Positions 36,295-45,797 of a stretch of 64,000 nucleotides of DNA are shown here, piece after piece (positions within the stretch are counted from its first letter, which is position 1; every line of letters starts with the position of its first letter). The notes beneath the pieces were generated by a model. The model worked only from the letters and a program-made list of their open reading frames with translations, did no database searches and was not told where the DNA came from. This DNA comes from Acetivibrio cellulolyticus CD2 (lineage in GTDB: Bacteria > Bacillota > Clostridia > Acetivibrionales > Acetivibrionaceae), in the NCBI RefSeq assembly GCF_000179595.2, contig NZ_JH556653.1:161211-225210 (forward strand), given 5' to 3'. The position numbers and the translations under genes are program-made.

Positions 36295-36957
36295 ATGTCT
36301 AAATATAATTTGGACGAAAAAACAGGAATTGCTTCTTTGTTTACCGGAAAAAACCTCAATAGGATGGTAAAGGTTGGCTCAACTCTTGAAATCAAACATT
36401 TTAAGATGTTTGAATATTTAAATGCTTATGTTGTTGATAAAACTGAAAATACATTGAAAATGGCCACTAAAGAGCTGATACAGGAGACTTTTTTCTTCCC
36501 GGGGGACCACGTAGCTGTAAACTATTCCGATTCAAAGGAACTATATGTAATCACCGGAGAAATAAAAACCATCCATTCTATGAGTCCTTTGGAGTTAACT
36601 GTTACTACAAACCATGTTGAAAAACTTAAGGATTTAAGGAAATATGAGAGATATTATGTGAGCCTCATGGCGAATATAAATATTCCAGGGCTTGTAAACA
36701 GGGTGTTTGCAGTGGTAAAGAATTTGAGTACAGGTGGAATAAAGGTAAACTGCTCAGAATATTTGTCAACAGAAGAAACAATGGAGATTGAAGTTGTTCT
36801 CGATAGAACCAACAAAATGACTTTTACAGGAGCTATTGTAAGAAGGGAAAAATGTAAGGGCTATTTCGAATATGGTATAGAGATACGCGGAATATCCGAA
36901 TCAAATCTTAAATGCCTGCATCACTACATAAATTGGTTAAGCTCCGATTATAGATAG
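36295..36957 (+). CDS. PilZ-domain c-di-GMP effector (YcgR-like)
   Basis: The N-terminal half (about 15-110) looks like a YcgR-N/PilZN beta-barrel (VKVGSTLEIKHFKMFEYLNA). The C-terminal half is a PilZ domain with the c-di-GMP motifs RKYERYY (RxxxR) and NLSTGGIKV (D/NxSxxG). It should bind c-di-GMP and change motility, adhesion or secretion. ATG 36295 has AAAGGAG at the right distance. The 661 bases before it hold the recO terminator and the c-di-GMP riboswitch on the other strand. Confidence 0.9.
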   Translation: MSKYNLDEKTGIASLFTGKNLNRMVKVGSTLEIKHFKMFEYLNAYVVDKTENTLKMATKELIQETFFFPGDHVAVNYSDSKELYVITGEIKTIHSMSPLELTVTTNHVEKLKDLRKYERYYVSLMANINIPGLVNRVFAVVKNLSTGGIKVNCSEYLSTEETMEIEVVLDRTNKMTFTGAIVRREKCKGYFEYGIEIRGISESNLKCLHHYINWLSSDYR

Positions 36958-36984
36958 GCTTAGATAAATATAACGGTATAAAAT

Positions 36985-37021
36985 GCTTTACTGGGATAAA
37001 ACCTAAGGTAAAGCTTTTTTT
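36985..37021 (+). terminator. Intrinsic terminator
   Basis: GCTTTAC (36985-36991) pairs with GTAAAGC (37008-37014), followed by seven T, after the PilZ gene. Confidence 0.7.
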
Positions 37022-37122
37022 GTGTTCAAACTTACTGCTTTGATTACAACCATCGTTGTGATATACTATAGTGTAAAATCTGAGCATTGTCCACGGATAA
37101 TGCGAGCAAAGAGGGAGAAGGA

Positions 37123-38289
37123 ATGATTAAGGATATATACCTTGATAATAGTGCAACCACAAGACCGTATGAAGAGGTTATAGAATATGTTTGTGAGATA
37201 AATAGAAATGTATATGGAAACCCGTCATCGATGCACACTAAAGGATTAGAGGCCGAAAAACATATAAAGAGTGCAAGAGAATTGGTTGCAAAATCTTTAG
37301 GAGTAGAGAATCAGGAAATCTATTTTACCTCAGGAGGAACTGAAGCTAATAACCTTGCAATATTGGGTTTTCTAGGAGCTAATCCGAGAAAGGGAAAGCA
37401 TATTATAACTACAAAGATAGAGCATCCTTCCGTATTGGAAGTATACAAGTTTTTAATGGAAAGAGGCTATAAGGTAGATTTTCTGGATGTTGATGATAAA
37501 GGAATAATTGATCTACAAGGTTTAAGAGATGCTATAAATGAAGAAACTGCATTAATAAGCATAATATATATAAATAATGAGGTTGGAACTGTGCAGCCAA
37601 TTAGCGATATAGTTGATATTAAAAACAGCAAGAACAGGGAAACAGCAATACATGTAGACGCTGTGCAGGCATACGGCAAGATAAAAATTGCACCTAAAAA
37701 GCTAGGTATAGATTTGATGTCCATGAGTTCTCATAAGATTCACGGTCCAAAGGGAGTAGGTGCTTTATATGCAAGTAAGGGTTTGAAAATCCGCCCAATA
37801 TTTTTAGGCGGGGGTCAGGAGTCAGCTATGAGGTCAGGAACTGAAAATGTTTCCGGTATATGTGGCTTTGGGATGGCGGCAGATATAACATTTAAAAAGC
37901 TAGATGAGAACTATAAGGAGTGCCTTATATTAAAGGAGCATTTTGTTAAGAGACTTAAAGAAGAATTGGCTGAAGAAGTACTTATATTATCACCACAGGA
38001 TTCATCACCATATATTCTAAATGTTTCTTTTGCAAATATTCGTGCAGAAGTTCTTCTTCATCACCTTGAAATGAAGAATATATTTGTTTCTACAGGTTCG
38101 GCCTGTTCTTCAAGAAAGAACACTCATAGCCATGTACTTAAGGCATTAGGTCTAAAACCTGACAGGATAGATGGGGCAATAAGATTCAGCTTTTCTGCCT
38201 TTAATACTATTGAGGAGATAGATTGTACAATTACTGCATTAAAAGATATTTTACCAAAAATCAATATAAGACGTGGAGGAAAAAGATGA
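37123..38289 (+). CDS. Cysteine desulfurase (NifS/IscS family)
   Basis: Fold-type I PLP enzyme with YLDNSATTRP at the N-terminus, the PLP lysine in SSHKIHGPKG and the persulfide Cys in STGSACSSRKNTHSH. It takes sulfur from cysteine. Because the next gene, overlapping by four bases, is thiI, its persulfide is probably passed to ThiI for 4-thiouridine in tRNA, as NifZ/ThiI in Bacillus; that pairing is inferred. ATG 37123, six bases after GAGGGA, is preferred to the TTG at 37087. Confidence 0.94.
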   Translation: MIKDIYLDNSATTRPYEEVIEYVCEINRNVYGNPSSMHTKGLEAEKHIKSARELVAKSLGVENQEIYFTSGGTEANNLAILGFLGANPRKGKHIITTKIEHPSVLEVYKFLMERGYKVDFLDVDDKGIIDLQGLRDAINEETALISIIYINNEVGTVQPISDIVDIKNSKNRETAIHVDAVQAYGKIKIAPKKLGIDLMSMSSHKIHGPKGVGALYASKGLKIRPIFLGGGQESAMRSGTENVSGICGFGMAADITFKKLDENYKECLILKEHFVKRLKEELAEEVLILSPQDSSPYILNVSFANIRAEVLLHHLEMKNIFVSTGSACSSRKNTHSHVLKALGLKPDRIDGAIRFSFSAFNTIEEIDCTITALKDILPKINIRRGGKR

Positions 38290-39464
38290 AAAGAGTAATT
38301 TTGATAAGATATGGAGAGATTTTGCTTAAAGGCTTGAATAGGCCATCATTTGAAAGGAAGCTGATTGACAATATAAAAAGGTCCGTTCAACATCTGGGAA
38401 AGGCGGGTGTATTTAAGTCACAGGCAAGAATATATATAGAACCCCAGGTAGAGGATTATGATTTTGATGAAGCAATAAACCAGTTGACAAAGGTTTTTGG
38501 AATTGTTTCCGTCAGTCCGGTATGGAAGATAGAAACTGACTATGATGTTATAAAAGAGAATTCAGTCATTATGATAAAGGATTTATTAGCTAGAAAAGTC
38601 TATAAAACCTTTAAAGTTGAGACGAAAAGGGGAGATAAAAGTTTTCCTATGGATTCTCCGGAAATAAGTAGAAAGCTTGGTGGACATATTCTTGATAATT
38701 TCCCGGAATTGACTGTAGATGTAAAGAATCCGGAATTTATCTTTTATGTTGAGGTTAGGGAATTTACCTATATATATTCTGAAATAATTCCTGCAGTATG
38801 TGGAATGCCCATAGGAACTAATGGAAAGGCTGTATTGCTTTTATCTGGAGGGATAGATAGCCCTGTTGCCGGCTGGATGATTGCAAAAAGGGGAGTAGAG
38901 TTGGAAGCTGTGCACTTCTATAGTTACCCTTACACAAGTGAGAGGGCTAAGGAGAAGGTAATAGAGCTTACTAAAATACTTACATTATACTGTAATAACA
39001 TAAAACTTCATATAGTGCCATTTACGGATATTCAGTTGGAGATAAACGAGAAGTGTCCGCAGGATCAGTTGACTATAATTATGAGAAGAGTAATGATGAC
39101 AATAGCGGAAAGAATAGCTGAGAAAGTTGGAGCTTTGGCTCTTGTTACAGGCGAAAGTGTTGGTCAGGTGGCAAGCCAGACTATACAGAGTCTATATGTA
39201 ACAAATTCTGTTGTAAAAATGCCGGTATTCAGGCCGTTAATAGGAATGGATAAAAACGAGGTTATAGATATTGCAAGAAAGATAGGCACTTTTGAAACTT
39301 CCATACTTCCGTATGAGGACTGCTGCACGGTTTTTGTTGCAAAGCATCCGAGCACAAAGCCGGTGCTTGAAAAAATATTATTATTTGAGAAAAATGCTGA
39401 CTTGGAAGAATTAATTAATAAGGCAATAGAAAATACTGAAGTGATAGTGTTGTCAAGTAAATAG
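38286..39464 (+). CDS. thiI: tRNA 4-thiouridine synthetase ThiI
   Basis: An N-terminal ferredoxin-like/THUMP region (to about 165) is followed by the PP-loop domain LLSGGIDSPVAGWM (binds ATP), EAVHFYSYPYTSERAKEKV and a C-terminal EDCCTVF site. The rhodanese domain of the enterobacterial protein is absent, as in most Firmicutes. It thiolates U8 of tRNAs, and perhaps the thiamine thiazole carrier. ATG 38286 overlaps the stop of the desulfurase gene. Confidence 0.95.
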   Translation: MKRVILIRYGEILLKGLNRPSFERKLIDNIKRSVQHLGKAGVFKSQARIYIEPQVEDYDFDEAINQLTKVFGIVSVSPVWKIETDYDVIKENSVIMIKDLLARKVYKTFKVETKRGDKSFPMDSPEISRKLGGHILDNFPELTVDVKNPEFIFYVEVREFTYIYSEIIPAVCGMPIGTNGKAVLLLSGGIDSPVAGWMIAKRGVELEAVHFYSYPYTSERAKEKVIELTKILTLYCNNIKLHIVPFTDIQLEINEKCPQDQLTIIMRRVMMTIAERIAEKVGALALVTGESVGQVASQTIQSLYVTNSVVKMPVFRPLIGMDKNEVIDIARKIGTFETSILPYEDCCTVFVAKHPSTKPVLEKILLFEKNADLEELINKAIENTEVIVLSSK

Positions 39465-39649
39465 TGAGTAGTAATAAAAATATTGGATAAGTGTAATATA
39501 ATGCCAATAAGAATAAATATTTATATAATATGTGGATATTCTATAGCACCAAAACTGTGTATTTGAAAAAGTTTGTTTTTTTTAACAGAATTTTGAGAAT
39601 AATAGTTATTGATATCCATATATTATTTTTATTTATAGAAGGTATTAAT

Positions 39650-41035
39650 ATGTTACGAGATATAGCATCCAAAAAAATATATATTATAATAGCAAGCACT
39701 ATTTTAGTGGCTCTTGCAGTAATTTTTCTGCTTTCAGCGTGGATATTGAGCCAGAAGACATTTTATATGGGTGTAAAGATTGAAAATATCAATGTTGCGG
39801 GAATAGATAGGATAAAAGCAAAAGAAATTATCCAGACAGAGTTAAATAGGAACTATAGTAGTAATAGTATAATATTAAAGTATGAGGAAAAAGAATGGCA
39901 GATAGCTTTAAATGAAATATCATATAGTTTCCTGACTGACAATGCTATAGATATGGCTTATAGAATGGGGCATGAAGGGAACTTTATCAGTCGCCTGATG
40001 GCTATCCATAATTTAAGAGAGAAGAATGTAAATATAGCTATTACACCTAAATTCGACAGGAATAAGCTAAAGAGCATGCTTGAAGGCATAAAAAATGAAA
40101 TTGATCAAAAAGAAGCAGATGCCTCTGCAACATTTAAAAATGGGACAGTAACATTCAATAAGGAAGTAGTAGGAAAGAATATAGATGTTGACAAAAATTT
40201 GGGTTTAATAGAAAATATATTAATGGGGAGAAAATTTTCACCCATTGAATTAAGGGTCGATAATATCTTTCCAAGAATTCAATATAATGAAATTTCTGCT
40301 ATAGACAATGTTATTTCTACATTTTCTACATCTTTTAATTTGCAAAAAATTGATAGGAGTTATAATATAAGACTAGCCTGTGAGAAGATAAATAACTTGA
40401 TTTTATTACCGGGTGAAGTATTTTCAATGGATAAAGCGTTAGGTCCAAGAAGTTTAAGTTACGGATACAAGAATGCACCGGTTATTATAAAAGGCAAATT
40501 ATTAGAAGGAATCGGTGGTGGTGTATGCCAGGTAACAACAACTCTTTACGTAGCTACATTGAAATCTAAACTTGAAGTTTTAGAGAGAAAGCCGCATTCA
40601 ATGCCTTTGGGCTATGTACAACCAGGACAGGACGCAACGATATCAGAGGGATACATAGATTTCAAATTTAAAAACAATAAAGATTATCCTATTTTAATAA
40701 ATGCCCAGGTATCAGGAAATACGATTATAATAAGAATTGTGGGGAAAAAAGAAGAAGCTTTGCAGAGTGTCAGGCTTAAGTCGGTAGTAGTTAAAGAATT
40801 TTCACCGGGAAAAGATATCGTAGTAGTTGATGCAATGATCCCGGATGGTGAAATGGTAGTTGACAAAAGTGCTGTTACCGGGCGACATGTTGTTGTTTAC
40901 CGTGAAACCTATGATGAGAATAATAAGTTGATAGAGCGGGAAAAAATATCAGAAGATATATATCAGTCAGTCAGAGGAGTAATAAGGGTTAGTCCCAATT
41001 ATTATAGACAAATTACAATGGAAGCTGCAGTGTAA
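39650..41035 (+). CDS. VanW family cell-wall protein
   Basis: One N-terminal anchor (KIYIIIASTILVALAVIFLL), a peptidoglycan-binding-like domain (about 45-210), the VanW domain (NLILLPGEVFSMDKALGPRS; GGGVCQVTTTLYVATLKSKL; LERKPHSMPLGYVQPGQDAT) and a C-terminal G5-like segment (KDIVVVDAMIPDGEMVVDKS). VanW proteins sit on the cell surface; their function is unknown despite the name, and no vancomycin genes are near. ATG 39650 follows AGAAGG; earlier in-frame codons lack a site. Confidence 0.9.
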   Translation: MLRDIASKKIYIIIASTILVALAVIFLLSAWILSQKTFYMGVKIENINVAGIDRIKAKEIIQTELNRNYSSNSIILKYEEKEWQIALNEISYSFLTDNAIDMAYRMGHEGNFISRLMAIHNLREKNVNIAITPKFDRNKLKSMLEGIKNEIDQKEADASATFKNGTVTFNKEVVGKNIDVDKNLGLIENILMGRKFSPIELRVDNIFPRIQYNEISAIDNVISTFSTSFNLQKIDRSYNIRLACEKINNLILLPGEVFSMDKALGPRSLSYGYKNAPVIIKGKLLEGIGGGVCQVTTTLYVATLKSKLEVLERKPHSMPLGYVQPGQDATISEGYIDFKFKNNKDYPILINAQVSGNTIIIRIVGKKEEALQSVRLKSVVVKEFSPGKDIVVVDAMIPDGEMVVDKSAVTGRHVVVYRETYDENNKLIEREKISEDIYQSVRGVIRVSPNYYRQITMEAAV

Positions 41036-41084
41036 AGCATCATGGGAAATAGTATACAATTTATTAATGGAATGAGGGATTTTT

Positions 41085-41771
41085 ATGGATGATTCCTTGT
41101 ACAGTAAAGAAATTGTCTGTCCAGTATGTAAAAAGAAAATTGAAGTAACAAAAGTTAAGTCTAAGGCTTGCGTTATAAAATCAAAGGACACAGATTTTTG
41201 CGTATACTATGAGGGAATAAACCCAATTCTATATGATGTGTGGGTATGTGAATATTGCGGTTATGCTTCGCAGGGGGAACGGTTTGAAGGACTAGCGGAT
41301 AGGGATGCTAAGAAAATTAAAGAGAATATTTCTCCATTTTGGAAAAGTAGAAAGTTTTGCGGTGAAAGAAATATTGAAAATGCATTGGAGGCATTTAAAC
41401 TGGCGTTATATAACCTGCAGAAGATAGAAGCAAAGGCAAGTGACTTTGCAAAGGTTTGTATCAGAATAGCATGGCTTTACAGACTAAGCAAGGATGAAAG
41501 AGAAAATGAATTTTTAAAGCATGCGCTAAAATTTTATAAAGAAGCATATCAAAAGGAAACGTTCCCTATAAATAAGCTTGATGAGTGTACATGTATGTAT
41601 TTAATTGCGGAACTTAACAGAAGAGTTGGAGATATAGATGAATCCATTATGTGGTTTAATAAGCTTATAAGCTCGCCAGACGCGAAAGCAAATAAGGTTC
41701 TTCTTGAAACTGCAAGGGATCAGTATCATCTAGCGAAGGAGCAAAAAGAAAAAAATAAGGAAGCAATTTAA
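41085..41771 (+). CDS. DUF2225 zinc-ribbon TPR-like protein
   Basis: Two cysteine pairs, CPVCKKK and CEYCGYAS, form a zinc ribbon near the N-terminus, with a linking region (VYYEGINPILYDVWV). The remainder (about 85-220) is helical and TPR-like (ALEAFKLALYNLQKIEAKAS). This is the DUF2225 pattern common in Clostridia and Bacillus; function unknown. GAGGG precedes ATG; a terminator follows. Confidence 0.88.
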   Translation: MDDSLYSKEIVCPVCKKKIEVTKVKSKACVIKSKDTDFCVYYEGINPILYDVWVCEYCGYASQGERFEGLADRDAKKIKENISPFWKSRKFCGERNIENALEAFKLALYNLQKIEAKASDFAKVCIRIAWLYRLSKDERENEFLKHALKFYKEAYQKETFPINKLDECTCMYLIAELNRRVGDIDESIMWFNKLISSPDAKANKVLLETARDQYHLAKEQKEKNKEAI

Positions 41772-41842
41772 ATAAAAAACTTCGGAGGCATTTAGCCATA
41801 CTTGATTTCATGGCATTTGATTTGAAAAATCCTAAAAAGTAT

Positions 41843-41872
41843 AAAATTAGCTCTTAATATGAGCTAATTTTT
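41843..41872 (+). terminator. Intrinsic terminator
   Basis: AAAATTAGCTC (41843-41853) pairs with GAGCTAATTTTT (41861-41872), between the DUF2225 gene and the AIR-synthase-like gene. Confidence 0.75.
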
Positions 41873-41935
41873 GTGTTATTATAGATATAAATTTGTTCAT
41901 GAGACAGTTATTCCTTAGCTAAATTTGGAGGCAAT

Positions 41936-42919
41936 ATGGAAATAGGAAAGATTCCTAATAGTGTTTTGAAAGAGATTATTCTTGATAAAATCAAGGGAAG
42001 TAGAAAAGAAATTCTTGTAAGGCCAAAAGTAGGAGAAGATTGTTGCGCAGTTGATTTTGGCGATAATGTGTGTGTGTTGTCATCAGATCCTATTACTGGT
42101 GCTGTAAATGAAGTTGGACGTTTAGCTGTACATATTTCGTGTAATGATGTTGCGTCATGTGGCGCCGAGCCCTTAGGCTTGCTTGTTACTATTCTGGTAC
42201 CGCCACAAGCGACGGAAAAGGAACTTGAGACGGTTATGGCTCAAATTTGTGATACTGCAAATTCTTTAAATGTTGATATAATTGGCGGGCATACCGAAGT
42301 TACCAGTGCAGTTAACCGATTTGTAATTATTACTACTGCGGTAGGTAATGTATTAAAGGATAAGTTGGTTTCTACATCAGGGGCTCAAGTTGGAGACGAT
42401 ATCATTATTACGAAGTACGCTGGTATTGAAGGAACAGCAATAATTGCTCATGATAAGGAGGCTGAACTTGAAGGCAAAATAGAAAGTGATGTTTTGGAAA
42501 GAGCAAAATCTTATGTTAATGATATAAGTGTTGTAAAGGAAGGAATCCTGGCAGGGCGTTTTGGAGTAAACTCAATGCATGATATTACAGAGGGGGGAGT
42601 TCTTGGCGCAATTTGGGAAGTGACAGAAGCGTCAGGAAAAGGTGCAATAGTTTATAGTGACAGAATACCTGTCAGGGATGAGACTTTACAACTTTGCCGA
42701 ATTTATAGCATTGACCCTCTAAAGCTAATTTCAAGCGGGTGTATGATAATTACTTGTAAGAATGGCAGTGAACTTATAAAGGAATTGGAAAGTAACGGAG
42801 TAAAGGCTGCTGTTATCGGTCAAATAACAAATAGCATTGAAAAAAGACTTGTGTTAAAAGACGGATATAAGGATATTTCTGAGCCATTATCAGACGAGTT
42901 GTATAAAGTGGTTGGATAA
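41936..42919 (+). CDS. AIR synthase-related protein (HypE/ThiL/PurM superfamily)
   Basis: The fold is that of the PurM/HypE/SelD/ThiL superfamily: VGEDCCAVDFGDNVCVLSSD, HISCNDVASCGAEPLGLLVT, DIIGGHTEVTSAVNRFV and DITEGGVLGAIWEVTEAS, ending in SGCMIITCKNGSEL. These bind ATP and activate a carbonyl or phosphorylate a substrate. Lack of the C-terminal cysteine of HypE and absence of hydrogenase genes argue against hydrogenase maturation. It is a frequent unassigned member in Clostridia. GGAGGC precedes ATG. Confidence 0.85.
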   Translation: MEIGKIPNSVLKEIILDKIKGSRKEILVRPKVGEDCCAVDFGDNVCVLSSDPITGAVNEVGRLAVHISCNDVASCGAEPLGLLVTILVPPQATEKELETVMAQICDTANSLNVDIIGGHTEVTSAVNRFVIITTAVGNVLKDKLVSTSGAQVGDDIIITKYAGIEGTAIIAHDKEAELEGKIESDVLERAKSYVNDISVVKEGILAGRFGVNSMHDITEGGVLGAIWEVTEASGKGAIVYSDRIPVRDETLQLCRIYSIDPLKLISSGCMIITCKNGSELIKELESNGVKAAVIGQITNSIEKRLVLKDGYKDISEPLSDELYKVVG

Positions 42920-42966
42920 GATTTACTTATAAAAAAGGGGGTTTTACTATTAACATTTTTAAAAGA

Positions 42967-44418
42967 ATGACCAAACAAATGGAGTTGTCTACAAGTGAGG
43001 AGCAGCAAATAGAATCCATATCGTTTATTTTGGTAGTTTTGATAGTTGCTGTTTTACCACTTATTGCAATTCCAAAAGTTGTTAATACGCCTGTTAATAC
43101 CTCGTACTTTTTAGATATTAGTGGGTATTATAAGCTTGTGTTTTTACTTGTTATATCAATGTTTATGCTAACAATAATGGGCTTTAAGGCGATAGCAAGG
43201 AAGCAGCATATCAAGCTTAGCCTTCCTCTCATGTTATTCTTTCTATGGGTAATAGTATCAACCTTTTTTGCAGAGGATGCAGCTATTGCATTTACAGGTT
43301 ATCCGTTGAGGTGGCAGGGGTTATTAGCATATTTTTGCTATGCAGTTGTTTTTACATTTGTTGTTAATATGTTAAAGCCCAGATATGTAGGGAAGGTTCT
43401 TGTAGCTTTATTTATTAGTGCTTTTGTTATTTCTGTTCATTCATTATTAAATTATTATGGGTTCGAGCCCTTAAATATTGGATTAAAGTATTTCTTTGAT
43501 GCTAAAATTACCCCTACTCTGTCGCGAGGTACACTAGGTAATAGAAATACTGCTGGGGCATATTTTTTATTTATTACAATTATATCTTTAGTAATGTTTT
43601 TTAAAAATAAAGGTATTAAAAGAAATATATTGTTTTATTTAGTGTTACTCTTTTCATACGCAGGTCTTTTGGTATCACTTACTCGCATAGCCTGGTTAGG
43701 AACTCTGTGTTCACTTGCTTTTGCTGCATTTTATTTTAGAAAGGATTTTAGAAAATATTTTAAAAAGATAATTATAGTATTTGTTTCTTTTGCATTAGTG
43801 CTTGTAGTTCTTGATATTACAGGTGGTGGTCAAATAACGGGAAGATATTATTCTATGAAATATCAGGTAAATGAAGCTAAAAACGGTAATATGGAACGAT
43901 TGGGTTCGTCAAGGTTTTATATTTATGGTAAGGCTTTTAAGGTTTTAGCTGACAACCCTATTGTGGGCGTAGGACCGGATTGCTTTGCTTACTATAGTAT
44001 TATATCTAGGGAAGAATATGATAAGCATCCAGAGTTAAATAGTGTAGGGTACTTTGATAAAGTTCATAGTGAGTATCTGGAATATGCTACAACAATGGGG
44101 ATACCAGCCCTTATATTCTACCTTTGGTTTATAATATCAATTTTTATACCTTGGCTTAGAAAAAAGGATGAGATAAAACCTGAAATGCTGGGGATTTTTA
44201 TAGCGTGGACAGGTTATCTTATACAAGCTGCATTCAACTTTGGTGCTATCAGTGTATTACCTTTGTTTTTTGTGTTGACAGGCCTACTAAAAAGCGGATT
44301 GGTAAATAAAAACGAAGAAGAAATTATACAAGACACAGAAAATGAAGTAAATAATGTCGATTTGACTTGTGAAGAGGCTACAACAGACAACACAGACGAC
44401 AAATTCTCATTGACATAA
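42967..44418 (+). CDS. O-antigen ligase/polymerase-like membrane protein
   Basis: At least eleven hydrophobic segments and the Wzy_C region (LGNRNTAGAYFLFITIISLV; SLTRIAWLGTLCSLAFAAFY; NPIVGVGPDCFAYYSI; DKVHSEYLEYATTMGIPALI) identify the O-antigen ligase family. In Gram-positives it may polymerise or attach a surface polysaccharide. The only canonical start in frame is ATG 42967, but GGGGG (42937-42941) lies 25 bases before it; an ATT at 42949 (then AACATTTTTAAAAGA) has better spacing. The acidic C-terminal tail (about 455-483) is cytoplasmic. Confidence 0.85.
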   Translation: MTKQMELSTSEEQQIESISFILVVLIVAVLPLIAIPKVVNTPVNTSYFLDISGYYKLVFLLVISMFMLTIMGFKAIARKQHIKLSLPLMLFFLWVIVSTFFAEDAAIAFTGYPLRWQGLLAYFCYAVVFTFVVNMLKPRYVGKVLVALFISAFVISVHSLLNYYGFEPLNIGLKYFFDAKITPTLSRGTLGNRNTAGAYFLFITIISLVMFFKNKGIKRNILFYLVLLFSYAGLLVSLTRIAWLGTLCSLAFAAFYFRKDFRKYFKKIIIVFVSFALVLVVLDITGGGQITGRYYSMKYQVNEAKNGNMERLGSSRFYIYGKAFKVLADNPIVGVGPDCFAYYSIISREEYDKHPELNSVGYFDKVHSEYLEYATTMGIPALIFYLWFIISIFIPWLRKKDEIKPEMLGIFIAWTGYLIQAAFNFGAISVLPLFFVLTGLLKSGLVNKNEEEIIQDTENEVNNVDLTCEEATTDNTDDKFSLT

Positions 44419-44495
44419 TTTTTATTTATTATTATAATCCTAATATTGGACTCTAGATAATATTAATTGCTTAATATAAATAGGAGGTTTTTTTC

Positions 44496-45734
44496 ATGTA
44501 TAGTTTAAAGGAAGTACTAAAATTTGATCCCGAGGTTGCAGGTGCAATAGAGGATGAAGTAAACCGTCAAAGGAATAAAATCGAATTGATAGCATCAGAA
44601 AATTTCGTAAGTGATGCTGTTATGGAAGCAATGGGAACTCCCTTGACAAATAAGTATGCTGAAGGATATCCCGGCAAGAGATACTATGGAGGATGCGAAT
44701 TCGTTGATGTGGTTGAAAATCTTGCTATCGAAAGAGCTAAAAAGATTTTTGGAGTAGAACATGTAAATGTTCAGCCACATTCAGGAGCACAGGCTAATAT
44801 GGCTGTTTTCTTTGCAGTTCTAAATCCCGGAGATACTGTTCTTGGTATGGACCTTGCACATGGAGGCCATTTGAGCCATGGAAGTCCTGTAAATATGTCA
44901 GGCAAGTATTTTAACATTGTATCATACGGTGTAAATAAGGACACATTTAGAATAGACTATGATGAAGTAAGGAAAATTGCAAAAGAGTGTAAGCCAAAAA
45001 TGATAATAGCAGGAGCAAGTGCTTATCCTAGAACTCTGGACTTTAAAGCGTTCAGAGAGATTGCGGATGAAGTTGGTGCATATCTGATGGTAGACATTGC
45101 ACATATCGCCGGTCTTGTTGCAACTGGTTTGCATCCTAGCCCTGTGCCTTACGCTCACTTTGTTACTACCACTACTCATAAGACCTTGAGAGGTCCTCGT
45201 GGAGGTATGATAATGTGCAGTAATGAATTTGCAAAAGCTGTTGATAAGGCAGTATTTCCAGGTATTCAGGGTGGACCTCTTATGCATGTGATTGCTGCAA
45301 AGGCGGTAAGCTTTAAGGAAATTATGACAGATGAGTTTAAGCAGTATCAGACACAGATTGTTAAAAACGCGAGTGTATTGGCAAATACCATGATAGAAAA
45401 GGGCTTAAACATTGTTTCCGATGGTACGGACAACCATTTGATGTTGGTTGACTTGAGAAACAAGGGTGTTACAGGTAAGGAAGCACAGTTTATGCTTGAT
45501 GAGGTTAATATTACTGTAAATAAAAATGGTATTCCTTTTGATACTCAAAGTCCGTTTATTACAAGTGGTGTTAGAATTGGAACTCCTGCAGTTACTGCAA
45601 GAGGAATGGTTGAAAGTGACATGATCGAGATTGCAGACTTAATAAACCTTACAATAACTGATTTTGAAAATTCAAAACAGGTTATTAAAGATAGAATTAA
45701 GGTTTTATGTGATAAATATCCATTGTACAAATAA
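44496..45734 (+). CDS. glyA: Serine hydroxymethyltransferase
   Basis: Full-length (412 residues) PLP enzyme with [37 protein letters not shown], and the PLP lysine in [15 protein letters not shown]. It turns serine and tetrahydrofolate into glycine and methylene-THF. TAGGAGG precedes ATG. A strong bidirectional terminator follows. Confidence 0.97.
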   Translation: MYSLKEVLKFDPEVAGAIEDEVNRQRNKIELIASENFVSDAVMEAMGTPLTNKYAEGYPGKRYYGGCEFVDVVENLAIERAKKIFGVEHVNVQPHSGAQANMAVFFAVLNPGDTVLGMDLAHGGHLSHGSPVNMSGKYFNIVSYGVNKDTFRIDYDEVRKIAKECKPKMIIAGASAYPRTLDFKAFREIADEVGAYLMVDIAHIAGLVATGLHPSPVPYAHFVTTTTHKTLRGPRGGMIMCSNEFAKAVDKAVFPGIQGGPLMHVIAAKAVSFKEIMTDEFKQYQTQIVKNASVLANTMIEKGLNIVSDGTDNHLMLVDLRNKGVTGKEAQFMLDEVNITVNKNGIPFDTQSPFITSGVRIGTPAVTARGMVESDMIEIADLINLTITDFENSKQVIKDRIKVLCDKYPLYK

Positions 45735-45750
45735 ATCTAAATGTTTAAAA

Positions 45751-45792
45751 GAAGTGTTGGGGAACTACTTATAAGTAGTTCCTCAACACTTC
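45751..45792. terminator. Bidirectional terminator of glyA and the transglutaminase operon
   Basis: GAAGTGTTGGGGAACTACTT (45751-45770) pairs at 19 of 20 positions with 45773-45792, between convergent genes. Confidence 0.85.
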
Positions 45793-45797
45793 TTCTA

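Noticed and set aside
39650..41035. Vancomycin resistance locus
   Set aside because: VanW-domain proteins are common in Clostridia and no vanHAX or vanRS genes are present.
41936..42919. Hydrogenase maturation protein HypE
   Set aside because: The fold fits but the C-terminal cysteine tail and all other hyp genes are missing.
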